A DNA stretch of 64,000 bases from Saccharothrix tamanrassetensis (GTDB lineage Bacteria; Actinomycetota; Actinomycetes; Mycobacteriales; Pseudonocardiaceae). This document shows positions 1-8,909 of the stretch, in pieces. Every line of letters begins with the position of its first letter. Within the stretch, counting starts at the first letter, position 1. The stretch covers positions 62,001-126,000 of the forward strand of contig NZ_JACHJN010000011.1 of assembly GCF_014203665.1 (NCBI RefSeq). The letters run 5' to 3'. The notes under the pieces are model-generated. The model made no database searches, was not told where the DNA came from, and saw only the letters and a list, made by a program, of their open reading frames with translations. Both the position numbers and the translations under genes were made by a program.

Positions 1-291
1 GCCAGCTTCCGCGTTCCGGGCACGCCACCCGAACGGCGGTATCTGTTCATCACGCCGGTCCTGGTGAACCACGAGTCCGTGGGCGACTGCGTCGGTTCGG
101 CGCAGCTCACCGTCACGCTCGTCCGGGACGGCCGCAAGGACCCGCCGCTGCAAGGGCGGCTGCCCGGCGGAGAGGTCCGGCTCGACCTGGCAGGAACCAC
201 CCGCGAGGCGCGGGTGCTGATCGCGCTGTCCATGCCGGACCAGGCCTGCACCGTCGACCTCGGCCTGAGCGAAGCCGTCCTCTACAACTGA
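1..291 (+). CDS. 3' end of an unidentified CDS (5' truncated by window edge)
   Basis: An open frame runs from base 1 to a TGA at 289-291, giving about 96 C-terminal residues with no internal stop. The visible part alternates hydrophobic and polar residues, as in a beta-sandwich domain, and has two Cys about 50 residues apart (GDCVG and QACTV) that could form a disulphide. A carbohydrate-binding or NPCBM-like fold is possible but I cannot recognise the family. The next gene, a solute-binding lipoprotein, starts 12 bp downstream, so the two are probably co-transcribed. A GTG at 64 could serve as a start, but the frame stays open to the window edge, so truncation is the simpler reading. Confidence 0.6.
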   Translation, partial: ASFRVPGTPPERRYLFITPVLVNHESVGDCVGSAQLTVTLVRDGRKDPPLQGRLPGGEVRLDLAGTTREARVLIALSMPDQACTVDLGLSEAVLYN

Positions 292-302
292 GGGGAACCC
301 GG

Positions 303-1145
303 ATGACCACGAACAGGGTCGCCGCCGCACTCGTCGCGCTGGTCGCACTGGCCGCGTGCACCGCGCCGCCCGCGCAGCAGCCGGCCCGGTCGGCCGACCC
401 GAAGCCGGCGTCGCACCCGGTCAACGTCGGCGTCGGCACGGACATCCCGGGCATGGCGGTGTTCGACCCCAAGTCGCACGTGCGGCGCGGGTTCGACGTC
501 GACCTGTACCAGTGGCTGGGCAACAACACCGAGCCGAAGTTCACCCCGGTGGAGGTGGACGTGCTGGTCCCGCACCGGGTCGACGCGCTCGTCGCGGGCG
601 AGGTCGAACTGGTGGTGCACGTGTTCTCGATCACCGACGAGCGCCGGCTCAGGATCTCCTTCGCCGGTCCGTACCTGGTCACCCAGCAGGGCGTGATGGT
701 GCGCCAGGGCGACAAGCGCATCGAGACCATCGACGACCTGGCCGGGAAGACGGTGTGCGCGCAGACCGACAGCACGTCGTACGCCCAGCTGAACTCGGGC
801 TCGCTCAAGGGCAAGGTCACCACGACCACCGACGACAGCACGCGCGGCTGCGTCGACCGGCTGTTGCGCCAGGAGGTGGACGCCGCGTCCACCGACGAAC
901 TCGTCCTGCGCGGCTTCGCCCAGCAGACGCCGGGCCTGGAGGTGCTCGACCTGCGGTTCGGAACGAAGGAGCGCTACGGCATCGGCCTGCCGAAGGGTGA
1001 CCGCGAGCTGTGCGAACGGATGACCGAGGGCATCCGGACGTTCATCACCAACGGCCTGTGGGACCAGTTCTTCCGGACGAACTTCGGCGACATCCCCTCG
1101 GAGACCTACCGACCGGACCCGTACCGGCTCGACCCGTGCACGTGA
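303..1145 (+). CDS. Extracellular solute-binding lipoprotein, family 3 (GlnH-like)
   Basis: 280 residues. The N-terminus is a lipoprotein signal peptide with lipobox LAAC (Cys near residue 19), so the protein is predicted to be anchored outside the membrane. The rest matches the periplasmic-binding-protein family 3 fold (SBP_bac_3) used by polar amino-acid ABC transporters. Visible pieces are an early VGVGTDIPG strand, FDVDL, a middle domain-crossing TIDDLAGKTVCAQTDS segment and a late YGIGLPKGD segment. No permease or ATPase gene is adjacent, so it may be a sensor-type binding protein (compare GlnH in the mycobacterial GlnX-GlnH-PknG system) rather than a transport subunit. The ATG is preceded by AGGGGAA. 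The stop codon lies in a 16-bp terminator hairpin. Confidence 0.85.
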   Translation: MTTNRVAAALVALVALAACTAPPAQQPARSADPKPASHPVNVGVGTDIPGMAVFDPKSHVRRGFDVDLYQWLGNNTEPKFTPVEVDVLVPHRVDALVAGEVELVVHVFSITDERRLRISFAGPYLVTQQGVMVRQGDKRIETIDDLAGKTVCAQTDSTSYAQLNSGSLKGKVTTTTDDSTRGCVDRLLRQEVDAASTDELVLRGFAQQTPGLEVLDLRFGTKERYGIGLPKGDRELCERMTEGIRTFITNGLWDQFFRTNFGDIPSETYRPDPYRLDPCT

Positions 1146-1161
1146 GCACGGGTCGAGCCGG
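1124..1161. terminator. Bidirectional intrinsic terminator between convergent genes
   Basis: A perfect 16-bp inverted repeat (1124-1139 and 1146-1161, loop of 6 nt) overlaps the stop codon of the solute-binding gene. It lies 9 bp past the stop of the convergent YVTN-repeat gene, so it could end transcription from both sides. There is no clear U-tract, as is usual in high-GC actinobacteria. Confidence 0.7.
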
Positions 1162-1169
1162 CAGTCGCC

Positions 1170-2498
1170 TTACAGCAAGCCGATCGTGCCGTGCGAGACG
1201 GACGGGCCGTGCGTGACGTCGCCGGGGTACGCGGCGGTGTAGCCCCGGAGCAGCGTCGCCAGACCCACCAGCAGCGGCACGTCCGCGTTGCAGGTGGCCT
1301 TGCCGACCGAGTTGGTCACCGCCGTGCACAGCGGGTGCCCCTTGACGGTGCGGAACGCGACCGTCTTGCCGACCACCGGTCTCCCGGTGTGCGACTCGGT
1401 GAGCTTCGCGTTCATGCCGCGCACGGTGAACCCGAGCAACCGCAGTTGCAGTGACGCGTGGCCGGCGACGAGCTTGGTCGGGGCGGGCGGCACGGCGTGG
1501 ATGGCGACGCCGACCGGGTTGGTGCCGACCGCGAGCGTGCCGACCACCGACAGGGATGCGGTGTCCACAATGGATACCGTTCCGCTGTTGAAGTTGGTCA
1601 CGTACGCCTTGGCGCCGTCCGGCGTGAGCGCCACACCGATCGGCCGGTCGCCGACCGGGACCGCGGCGACCGGGGCCATCGCGTTGACGTCCACCGCGGA
1701 GAGCGTGTCGCCCTCGCTGTTGGTGACGAACGCGCGGGAGCCGTCCGGTGAGATCGCGATGCCGTGCGGGGTGAAGCTCACCGGGATGGTCCCGACGACG
1801 GCGTTGCCGGCCACCGACACCACGGCCACGTTGTTGGAGAACTTGTTGACCACCAACAGCTTCGTACCATCCGGCGTCACCGCGACGGCGGTCGGCGTGT
1901 TGCCGGTGGGGATTTCCGTGATCTCGGTGTTGGTCGTGGTGTCGACCACGGACACCGTGCCCGCGCCCACCACGTCGTGCGCCACGTAGAGGCGCGTACC
2001 GTCCGGCGTCAGCGCGACACCGTCCGCGTTGGGGCCCACCGGGATCGTCTCGGTCGCGGTCAACGTGGCCGCGTCCACCACGGAAACCGTTCCCGCGAGG
2101 TAGTTCGAGACGTAGACGTGGCTGCCGCCGGGCGACACGACCACACCCGCCGGACCGTCACCGACCGGGACGACCGCGTCGATGGTGTTGGTGGGCGTGT
2201 CGATGACGGTCAGCGTGTCGTCGCGCACGTTCGTCACGTAGCCGCGCGCGCCGTCGAACGCCACGCCCACGCCGTACGGGGAATCCCCGTTGGAGTCGGA
2301 CAGCGTGCTGGTGAGGGTGTCGGTCGCGGTGTCCAGTACGGACACCCCGCCACCGTTGTTCGCGATGTAGCCGAGGACGCGGTTCGGCGCGGCGACCGCC
2401 GTCCCGGAGGGCGCCAGCAGCAGAGCCGCTCCCAGCGCCACCGCCCCGCTCAGCGCCATGGGTCTGCGGAAAGTGCTGGGCCGGTCTGTTCTGAGCAT
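1170..2498 (-). CDS. Secreted seven-bladed YVTN beta-propeller protein
   Basis: 442 residues. An N-terminal Sec signal peptide (hydrophobic core LSGAVALGAALLLAPSG, likely cleavage after VAA near residue 37) is followed by seven YVTN-family repeats. Each has a Y/F-V-T/S-N strand, then a G-x-VSVVDTxT strand and a PDG turn, for example YVTNVRDD, YVSNYLAG, FVTNSEGD and YVTNFNSG. About 100 C-terminal residues form an Ig-like beta domain with two Cys that may pair. Such propellers are surface or secreted binding proteins; the ligand is unknown. The start codon has a clear GGAGG ribosome-binding site. The gene converges on the solute-binding gene and shares its terminator hairpin. Confidence 0.88.
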   Translation of the reverse strand: MLRTDRPSTFRRPMALSGAVALGAALLLAPSGTAVAAPNRVLGYIANNGGGVSVLDTATDTLTSTLSDSNGDSPYGVGVAFDGARGYVTNVRDDTLTVIDTPTNTIDAVVPVGDGPAGVVVSPGGSHVYVSNYLAGTVSVVDAATLTATETIPVGPNADGVALTPDGTRLYVAHDVVGAGTVSVVDTTTNTEITEIPTGNTPTAVAVTPDGTKLLVVNKFSNNVAVVSVAGNAVVGTIPVSFTPHGIAISPDGSRAFVTNSEGDTLSAVDVNAMAPVAAVPVGDRPIGVALTPDGAKAYVTNFNSGTVSIVDTASLSVVGTLAVGTNPVGVAIHAVPPAPTKLVAGHASLQLRLLGFTVRGMNAKLTESHTGRPVVGKTVAFRTVKGHPLCTAVTNSVGKATCNADVPLLVGLATLLRGYTAAYPGDVTHGPSVSHGTIGLL

Positions 2499-2563
2499 CG
2501 GTCGGCCTCCATGTCGACAGGGTCACGCATTGCCCCAATCGCCGTAGAGACCCGGTCCGTTAG

Positions 2564-3820
2564 CTAGAACCGGTACACGTGCACCTGGTACGGCCCGAAG
2601 TCGTCCACGATCTTCCCGTTCTCGATGGGCACGGTCCGGTTCTCGTCCACGACGGTCGCCGTCCCGGACGACACCGGCACGGTGATCTCCACCCGCGCGG
2701 AACCGCTGCGCGGGTGCGCGGTGTCGCCGTCGGTCTGGGCGATCACCCACTTGCCGCCCTCGGCTTCCTTGTGCAGCACGGAAACCGGGATGTCGGTGCC
2801 GCTCTCCGCCGACACCCCCGGCAGGTTCGCCGCGTTCAGCACCGGCGCGAGCGACTTGAGCCGCGCGTTCACCGCCTTGACGCGCGCGGTGATCTCCGGT
2901 CGCGTCAGCACGCTGGAGTACTCGCCCTTACCCTCGGTGTAGAAGCTGTGCGCGAAGTAGTTGATGCCCGTGGCTCCGTGCAGGATCGTGTTCCACACCG
3001 CGGACTCGAGCTGGTCCGGCGTGATGGTCTCGCCGTGCGTGTGCGGGTGCCCGGTCTCGATGAACCCGTACAACGGCTTGTCCGGCCCGCACCACTTCCG
3101 CATGGTGTCGATGACCTCGCCGTAGCTGAACGCCCCCACCCGGTCACCGCGGTCCGGGTGCGTCCACCCGTAGTAGTCCGCCGACGCGATGTCCGCCGCC
3201 GAGCAGTACGTCCGCATGTCCTCTTCGTACGACTTCTCGATGTGGCCGTAGCCGACGCCGCCGCCGGGTGTGCCCATCCACACCCCGAAGTTCAGGTACG
3301 TCGGGCGGGACGGGTCCTTGGCGCGCGTCCGGTCGGCCTTGGCCAGGATCGCGGACGGCTGCATGTCCGGGTGGAACACGTCGCCGTAGACCTTGTTCAT
3401 GTCCGGCTCGTCGGCGATCAGGTACCCCACGTAGTTGCGCGCGTGCGCGGTGTCCGCGAGCACCGCGTCGACGCGCTTCGGGTCGGCGTAGACCCGCCAG
3501 CCGGTCTCCAGCAGACCCTCCTGCCGGAGGTACCACCACTCGTCCTCCCACAGCCCGATGCCGAAGTCGATGCCGATCTCCGGGTACGCCTTGCCGATCT
3601 TGCCGCCGTTCTCGACCGAGGACGGGTCCTGCATCCACACGTTGATCGGGAAGACCTTCGGGTCACCGGTCGGGTTGGGGCCGTTCGCCCACTTCTCGTA
3701 GTACTCGACCACCGGACCCGGCGGCGGGGGGACGGCCTGCGGGACGGGCGGCGGGGTGGCCTCCGCCGTGCACGCCGACGTGAGAAGCAGCACAGCCAGG
3801 ATCGAGCGGGCACGAGCCAT
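2564..3820 (-). CDS. Putative glycoside-hydrolase-like (TIM-barrel) lipoprotein
   Basis: About 418 residues. Lipobox LTSAC gives a predicted lipid anchor, followed by a Pro-rich linker. The body looks like a clan GH-A (beta/alpha)8 barrel: YLIADEPDMNK supplies a Glu typical of the acid/base position, and GFIETGHPH a Glu suited to the nucleophile. A small C-terminal beta-sandwich follows (VSSGTATVVDENRTV), as in GH5/GH42-like enzymes. The substrate is unknown; the gene stands at the edge of the polysaccharide locus, so a surface glycan is plausible. The ATG at 3820 is preferred because GGAA lies 9 nt upstream; the in-frame ATG at 3826 has no spaced site. Downstream of a glycosyltransferase gene on the same strand (12 bp apart), so likely co-transcribed. 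Confidence 0.7.
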   Translation of the reverse strand: MARARSILAVLLLTSACTAEATPPPVPQAVPPPPGPVVEYYEKWANGPNPTGDPKVFPINVWMQDPSSVENGGKIGKAYPEIGIDFGIGLWEDEWWYLRQEGLLETGWRVYADPKRVDAVLADTAHARNYVGYLIADEPDMNKVYGDVFHPDMQPSAILAKADRTRAKDPSRPTYLNFGVWMGTPGGGVGYGHIEKSYEEDMRTYCSAADIASADYYGWTHPDRGDRVGAFSYGEVIDTMRKWCGPDKPLYGFIETGHPHTHGETITPDQLESAVWNTILHGATGINYFAHSFYTEGKGEYSSVLTRPEITARVKAVNARLKSLAPVLNAANLPGVSAESGTDIPVSVLHKEAEGGKWVIAQTDGDTAHPRSGSARVEITVPVSSGTATVVDENRTVPIENGKIVDDFGPYQVHVYRF

Positions 3821-3832
3821 GGGCATTTCCGT

Positions 3833-4696
3833 TCAGCTCGGTGACTTGGTCCGGCCGCGCGCGGCCAGGACCTGTTTGGCCTTCTCGAACCCGCCGGGAC
3901 CGAGCAGTCGCATCGCCGTGGTCTTGGCCAGGTACCTGGCCCCGTCCCGGGCCACCCGCAGCGGGTGCCCGACGAACCGGTCGCGGGCCAGCACCCTGCC
4001 GTCCGGCTCGGGCACGTCGTCCAGGGCGTCGCCGAACAGCGGCCGGTAGGGGGCGGGCGACACGAGCCGGCCGCGCGTCCGGTTGCTCACGTTGCCGCCG
4101 TGCACGACCTGGAGCCAGCCCGGGGCGCCGCCCAGCGAGACCACGTCGGCGTGCCGGTGCAGCCGGTTGTGCCAGTCCGCCCAGCAGGTGATCGGCGCGT
4201 CCCAGCTCTCCCGCACGGACGCGAAGGCGTTGTCCCGGTCGTGGTGCGCGAACAGCCCTTCCGGGCTCTTGACCAGGCCGTTCCCCAGGTAGAGCGCGGT
4301 GCGGCGGGTCGACTGCGGGCGGTGCGCCTGGAGCCGGGCGACGAAGTTGGCGGCCAGGCCGTCGTCGTTGTCCAGGTTGGTGGTGATCAGCGCGTCGCCC
4401 TTGGTCGGGAACAGCTTCGTGATGTCCTCGATCAACTCCTCGCGGCTGACCTGTTCGCGGAAGACCGGCGTGTAGGTGCCGCCGTGCTCGCGGATGCGGT
4501 CCTTGAGCCACTCGGGGCTCTCCGGGTCGAAGTAGATGATCCACTCGAAGTTCTCGGACGTCTGCGCGCGCACGGAGGGCAGGCAGTACCGCTCGAACAG
4601 CCCGACGCGCTCGGTGAGCCACCCCTCCCGCGCCCGCACGATGCTCTCCGCACCGACGGACGGCAGGTTGAAGCGCGTCAGAATGACGTGGTCCAT
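3833..4696 (-). CDS. Glycosyltransferase, putative rhamnosyltransferase family
   Basis: 287 residues when started at the ATG at 4696, which has a strong GGAAGGGG site; a longer frame to 4762 exists but lacks one. The protein resembles the Rhamno_transf (formerly DUF3118) family: HVILTRFNLPS at the N-terminus, FEWIIYFDPESP, a metal-binding-like NLDNDDGL about 110 residues in, and GGNVSNR. It would transfer a sugar, possibly rhamnose, in the cytoplasm during surface-glycan synthesis. It is divergent from the GT2-flippase-GT set (148 bp between starts, presumably two promoters) and 12 bp upstream of the GH-like lipoprotein gene. Donor and acceptor cannot be read from sequence. Confidence 0.75.
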   Translation of the reverse strand: MDHVILTRFNLPSVGAESIVRAREGWLTERVGLFERYCLPSVRAQTSENFEWIIYFDPESPEWLKDRIREHGGTYTPVFREQVSREELIEDITKLFPTKGDALITTNLDNDDGLAANFVARLQAHRPQSTRRTALYLGNGLVKSPEGLFAHHDRDNAFASVRESWDAPITCWADWHNRLHRHADVVSLGGAPGWLQVVHGGNVSNRTRGRLVSPAPYRPLFGDALDDVPEPDGRVLARDRFVGHPLRVARDGARYLAKTTAMRLLGPGGFEKAKQVLAARGRTKSPS

Positions 4697-4844
4697 CACG
4701 ACCCCTTCCCGTTGCCCGGTACATCGGGATCGCGGGCCCACCGTTATCCGGACGGTGATCACAGTACGGCCCGGTGTCGACGATCCGTCACCGGAGTTGC
4801 CGGCGGGCGGTTAACGATCCGTCGCCGCCACCGATGTCTAGGAC

Positions 4845-5894
4845 GTGACTCAAGCCCCGACACGACCCACGGTCGACGTCGTCGTCCCTTGCTACAACTA
4901 CGCGCGGTTCCTCCGAGCGTGTGTGCGCAGCGTGCTCGACCAGCCAGGCGTGGACGTGCGCGTGCTCGTCATCGACGACACGTCGACCGACGAGACGCCC
5001 GAGGTGATGGCGGAACTCACCCGGGATCCGCGTGTCGAAGGCCGTCGCCACGAGGTGAACCAGGGCCACATCGCCACCTACAACGAGGGCCTGCTGGAGT
5101 GGGCCAAGGCCGACTACACCGTGCTGCTGTCCGCCGACGACCTGCTGGCGCCGGGCGCGCTGGCCCGTGCCGCCGAGGTCTTCGAGGCGAACCCGAACGT
5201 CGGGATGGTGTACGGGCGGGTGGTCTACTACTCGGACCACGATGCCCTGCCTTCCGTCATGACACCGCCGGCGGGCCGCACCGTCTGGTCCGGTGTGGAC
5301 TGGATCGAGAGCCGCTGCCGCACCGGGCAGAACGTGCTGTCGTCACCGGAAGCCGTGGTGCGCACGTCGGTCCAGCAGCAGGTCGGCGGCTACCGGCCGG
5401 ACCTGCCGCACGCCGGCGACCTGGAGATGTGGATGCGCATCGCGGCCGTCTCCGACATCGGGTACGTGCGCGGCAAGCCCGCCGCGTACTACCGCGTGCA
5501 CCAGCAGAGCATGTTCCGCACCCAGTTCTCGTCGGTGTTCGCCGACCTGGAGCAGCGACAGGCCGTGTTCGACCGGTTCTTCTCCGAACACCCGGACCTG
5601 CCGCCCCGGCTCAAGCACCTCGCCGACCGGTCCATCGCCAAGGACGCGCTGTGGCGGGCCGTCCGGGCGTACGACCGCGACAAGCTGGCCGAGATCCCCA
5701 CCGAGGAGCTGGTGGAGTTCGCCCGCGCGGTCTACCCGCACGCGGAGCGACTGCCCGAGTACCGGGCGTTGAGACGGCGCAAGGCGTTGGGCCCCGCGCT
5801 GTGCAGCCGCACGCAGGTGTTCGTCGGCGCGCACCTGGTCAAGCGCGGCCGCGGCCTGCTGGACAAGCAGATCTGGAAGTGGCGCGGACAGTGA
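4845..5894 (+). CDS. Family 2 glycosyltransferase (GT-A fold)
   Basis: 349 residues from a GTG start. Classical GT2 features are visible: VDVVVPCYNYARFLRACVRS at the N-terminus, VIDDTSTDET for nucleotide binding, LLSADDLLAPG containing the DD metal/nucleotide motif, and GDLEMWMRI (the ED/W acceptor-side motif) near residue 190. A basic helical C-terminal extension may associate with the membrane. First gene of a three-gene translationally coupled set (GT2, flippase, WsaF-like GT) joined by 4-bp GTGA overlaps. Role: cytoplasmic addition of a sugar to a lipid-linked repeat unit. The specific sugar is not predictable. Confidence 0.85.
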   Translation: MTQAPTRPTVDVVVPCYNYARFLRACVRSVLDQPGVDVRVLVIDDTSTDETPEVMAELTRDPRVEGRRHEVNQGHIATYNEGLLEWAKADYTVLLSADDLLAPGALARAAEVFEANPNVGMVYGRVVYYSDHDALPSVMTPPAGRTVWSGVDWIESRCRTGQNVLSSPEAVVRTSVQQQVGGYRPDLPHAGDLEMWMRIAAVSDIGYVRGKPAAYYRVHQQSMFRTQFSSVFADLEQRQAVFDRFFSEHPDLPPRLKHLADRSIAKDALWRAVRAYDRDKLAEIPTEELVEFARAVYPHAERLPEYRALRRRKALGPALCSRTQVFVGAHLVKRGRGLLDKQIWKWRGQ

Positions 5895-7318
5895 CCACCC
5901 TGGAGGGCAAGGTCACCTCGGCGATCCGCTGGAGTGCCGTCAACAGCCTGCTGCAACGGGTGTCCCAGGTCGGTGTGGGCATCCTGCTGGCGCGGCTGAT
6001 CGCGCCCGAGCAGTTCGGCGTCTTCGCCGTCGCGCTGGTGGTGCTCAACATCGTGCTGAGCGTCAGCGAGATGGGCGTCAGCGTGGCGCTGGTCCGCACC
6101 GACGGGCCGGTGAAGGACCTCGCGCCGACCGTCACCACGCTGTCGATCCTGTCCGGCTGCGTGCTGTGCGGCATCTGCGTGTTGGGCGCGCCGTGGTTCG
6201 CGGAGGCCATGGACACGCCGCAGGCCACCGGCGTCATCCAGCTGATGTCGGTCGCGCTGGTGATCGCGGGCGCGTCGGCCGTGCCGGGTGCCCTGCTGCA
6301 ACGGGAGTTCCGGCAGGACCACAAGTTCGCGGCGGACACGGCGGCGTTCGTCGTCGGCACCGCCGTGGTGGTCGTGTTGGCGCTCATGGGGTTCGGGGCG
6401 TGGAGCCTCGCCTGGTCGCGGATCGCGACGAACCTGACCGCCGCCGTGGTCATGTTCCTGTTCACCAAGGAGCGGTACCGGCCCGGGTTCGACCGCGCGC
6501 GGGCCAAGGAGGTCCTCGGCTTCGGGCTGCCGCTGGCGGGTGCGTCGCTGCTGGTGTTCGGCGTGCTGAACGTGGACAGCATCATCGTCGGCAGCGTGCT
6601 CGGCACGTTGCCGCTGGGGTACTACCTGCTGGCGACGAACCTGGCGAACTGGCCGGTGGGCGCGTTCTCCCAACCGGTGCGCAGTGTGTCGCTGGCCGCG
6701 TTCTCGAAGGTCCGGGACGACCCGGACCTGTTCCAGCGCACGTTCGCGCGGGCGTTGGGGCTGTTGGCCCTGTTCACGGTGCCCGCCTGCGTGCTGCTGG
6801 CGTCGTTGGCGGATCCGTTGGTGCGCACGGTCTACGGCGAGCGCTGGGCTCCGACCGCCGCCGCGCTCGCCGCTCTGGTGCTGTTGGGTGCGATGCGGGT
6901 GGCGTTGGAGCTCGGCTACGACTACCTGGCCAGTGCCGGGCGGTCGCGGGCGATCCTGGTCATCCACGTCGTGTGGCTGGCGGCGTTGGTGCCGTTGCTG
7001 GCGCTGGGCGCGCACCTGGACGGGATCCGGGGTGTGGCGCTGGCGCAGAGCGTGGTGGTGCTGGTGTTCATCGTGCCCGCGTACCTCATCGCGTTCCGGC
7101 CCTACGGCGTGAAGGCGCGCACGCTCGGTGCCGCGGTGGCACGCCCGGTACTGGGTGGCGTCGTGATGGTCGTGGTGGCCGAGACCGTCCAGTGGTTCGT
7201 CCCGAACGCGTTGTGGCGCTTGGTCGTCGGCGGCACGCTGTCGCTGCTGGCCTATGCCGCCGTGGTCTTCCCTCTGCGCCACGAGGCGCTGAGTCTGCTG
7301 CGAAGGGGTAAGGCGTGA
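5891..7318 (+). CDS. Oligosaccharide flippase, Wzx/MOP superfamily
   Basis: 475 residues from GTG at 5891, which overlaps the upstream TGA by 4 bp and fixes the start. A long succession of hydrophobic segments (about 12-14 predicted helices) starts with SAIRWSAVNSLLQRVSQVGVGILLARLIAPEQFG, a signature of the polysaccharide_synt/Wzx family. It would flip undecaprenyl-linked oligosaccharides across the membrane. It sits between two glycosyltransferases in the same operon, which fits a Wzx/Wzy-type pathway with the O-antigen-ligase-like protein at 11.3 kb as polymerase. Confidence 0.88.
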   Translation: MTTLEGKVTSAIRWSAVNSLLQRVSQVGVGILLARLIAPEQFGVFAVALVVLNIVLSVSEMGVSVALVRTDGPVKDLAPTVTTLSILSGCVLCGICVLGAPWFAEAMDTPQATGVIQLMSVALVIAGASAVPGALLQREFRQDHKFAADTAAFVVGTAVVVVLALMGFGAWSLAWSRIATNLTAAVVMFLFTKERYRPGFDRARAKEVLGFGLPLAGASLLVFGVLNVDSIIVGSVLGTLPLGYYLLATNLANWPVGAFSQPVRSVSLAAFSKVRDDPDLFQRTFARALGLLALFTVPACVLLASLADPLVRTVYGERWAPTAAALAALVLLGAMRVALELGYDYLASAGRSRAILVIHVVWLAALVPLLALGAHLDGIRGVALAQSVVVLVFIVPAYLIAFRPYGVKARTLGAAVARPVLGGVVMVVVAETVQWFVPNALWRLVVGGTLSLLAYAAVVFPLRHEALSLLRRGKA

Positions 7319-8532
7319 GGGCTGTCCAGGTGTTCCAGCGGCGCGCGCACCAGGTCTCGCGGATCGTGCGGGAAGAGGGTGTGCGGCAGCTCGGCGCGCG
7401 TGCGCTGCGCACCGCCGCCAAGCGGCTCGGCGCGGACTCCGAGGTGTTCCCGGTGCGGCTGGAGGACGTCCGTGCCGCCGACATCACCGCCCACAAGCCC
7501 GTCGTGGTACCGCCGATCCCGGCCGATGGCTCGTTGGTCGTCAACTGGGTGAGCACGCCGCCCGCGCCCGGCTCCGGCGGCCACACCACGATGTTCCGGC
7601 TCATCCAGCACTTGGAGTCGTTGGGCCACACCTGCCGGCTGTACCTGTACGACGTGTACGGCAGCCGCGCGGTGGACCACGAACCCGTCATCCGGTCGGC
7701 GTACCCCGGCTTCCGGGGCCCGGTCCTCGACGTGGCGGACGGCATGGCCGACGCGCACGCCGTGTTCGCGTCCGCTTGGATGACCGCGTACCCGGCGTTC
7801 AACGACCCGTGCGCGGGCAAGCGGTTCTACCTCGTGCAGGACTACGAGCCGTGGTTCTTCCCGGTCGGCGGCCTGTCCGCGCTGGCCGAGAACACCTACC
7901 GGATGGGTTTCCACGGTTTCACCGCCGGCCGCTTCCTGGCCGAGAAGCTGCGCACCGAGCAGGGCATGGCCGCCGACTGGTTCGACTTCGGCTGCGACGC
8001 GGACCGCTACCACCTCCAGGAGAACACCGTCCGGGACGGCGTGGTGTTCTACGCCAGACGGCTCGCGCCCCGTCGGGCCATCGAGATCGGCCTGCTGGCG
8101 CTGGAGCTGTTCGCCGAACGGCACCCCGACATCGCCATCCACACCTACGGCGAGAAGATCGGCACCCTGGGCCCGCGCCACGTCGACCACGGCCTGGTCT
8201 CCCCCGACCGGCTCAACGACATCTACAACCGTTGCTACGCCGGGCTGACGTTGTCCATGACCAACGTTTCCCTGGTGCCTCACGAGATGCTGGCCGCCGG
8301 CTGCCTACCGGTCGTCAACGACGCCGTGCACAACCGGGTCGTGCTCGACAACGACCACGTGCGCTACGCGCCGGCCACACCGCACGACTTGGCGCGCGCG
8401 CTGTCCGACGTGGTGACCACGCCCGACTTCGCGACCGTCGCGCAGGCCGCCTCCGCCAGCGTGTCCAGCAGATCATGGGACGCGGCCGGCCACGAGCTGG
8501 AGAAAGTGCTCAGGCGGGAACTACTGGTCTGA
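7315..8532 (+). CDS. WsaF-like glycosyltransferase (GT-B)
   Basis: 405 residues from a GTG that overlaps the flippase stop by 4 bp. Resembles WsaF-type rhamnosyltransferases: an N-terminal helical region, then a Rossmann-type half containing SGGHTTMFRLIQHLESLGH, YLVQDYEPWFFPVG and FDFGCDADRYH, and a C-terminal donor-binding half with VFYARRLAPRRA and SLVPHEMLAAGCLPVVND, the usual E-x7-E-like donor loop region. Last gene of the coupled trio. The composite hairpin repeat A/B lies immediately downstream and may end the transcript. Confidence 0.8.
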   Translation: MRAVQVFQRRAHQVSRIVREEGVRQLGARALRTAAKRLGADSEVFPVRLEDVRAADITAHKPVVVPPIPADGSLVVNWVSTPPAPGSGGHTTMFRLIQHLESLGHTCRLYLYDVYGSRAVDHEPVIRSAYPGFRGPVLDVADGMADAHAVFASAWMTAYPAFNDPCAGKRFYLVQDYEPWFFPVGGLSALAENTYRMGFHGFTAGRFLAEKLRTEQGMAADWFDFGCDADRYHLQENTVRDGVVFYARRLAPRRAIEIGLLALELFAERHPDIAIHTYGEKIGTLGPRHVDHGLVSPDRLNDIYNRCYAGLTLSMTNVSLVPHEMLAAGCLPVVNDAVHNRVVLDNDHVRYAPATPHDLARALSDVVTTPDFATVAQAASASVSSRSWDAAGHELEKVLRRELLV

Positions 8533-8590
8533 CCGGCAACAGGCACACCTCCACCGCCCGCAGCCGTGCGCCAGCCCACACCTCTGCCGT

Positions 8591-8724
8591 GCTGTGTGTC
8601 ATCCCCGTACGGCCTGCGCGCAGCGAACCGCGCTTGTCTTGGGGGTGCAAGCACGCTTTTCGCTTGCACCCCCAAGACAAGGGTGGTTGTCTTTTGACCA
8701 GGCCGTACGGGGATGACACACAGC
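8591..8724 (+). repeat. Hairpin element A (GTGTCATC type) of a five-member palindromic family
   Basis: A 134-bp two-tier palindrome. The outer stem is a perfect 24 bp (8591-8614 with 8701-8724). The inner 26-nt arms are 8627-8652 and 8662-8687, closed by the 9-nt loop ACGCTTTTC (8653-8661). Between the tiers the two sides differ: a GCGCGCAGCGAACC box on the left and, as reverse complement, a GGTCAAAAGACAACC box on the right. Strand is given in the sense that places the GCGCAGCGAACC box first. Relative to the other copies the outer stem has a T-A to C-G compensated change. It lies between two convergent genes. Confidence 0.9.
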
Positions 8725-8909
8725 ACCACCCGCAAAGCTCGAAGAGCTTTGCCCCTCATCCTTGGTGGTCTGCCCGTCCGGCGAGGACGCTCTTCTTCTT
8801 TTCAGCGGGATCAGTGGGCGACTCGGTGCTGGATCGCTACCGGTCAAAGAGAAAAGCGACGCTCGCCGCTTGGCAGAACTCCGGGGAGGAAGAACAAAGA
8901 AAGGGCGGT
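8725..8909. repeat. Central modules of composite repeat A/B
   Basis: This joins hairpins A and B. Next to A is a conserved module with a 9-bp GCAAAGCTC hairpin (8732-8752, GAA loop) and, on the minus strand, the 20-mer CCTCGCCGGACGGGCAGACC followed by ACCAAGGAT; it recurs at 29757-29833 and 43432-43489. Next to B is a second conserved module, in minus-strand reading CCTCCCCGGAG, TCTGCCAAGCGGCGAGCGTC and GCTTTTC, matching 43325-43370. The few bases between are not conserved. No credible gene lies here. Confidence 0.8.

Noticed and set aside
3965-5890. Upstream part of a plus-strand open frame reaching into the flippase gene
   Set aside because: It is antisense to the rhamnosyltransferase-like gene and out of frame with the GT2 gene. 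The flippase start is fixed by the GTGA overlap at 5891.
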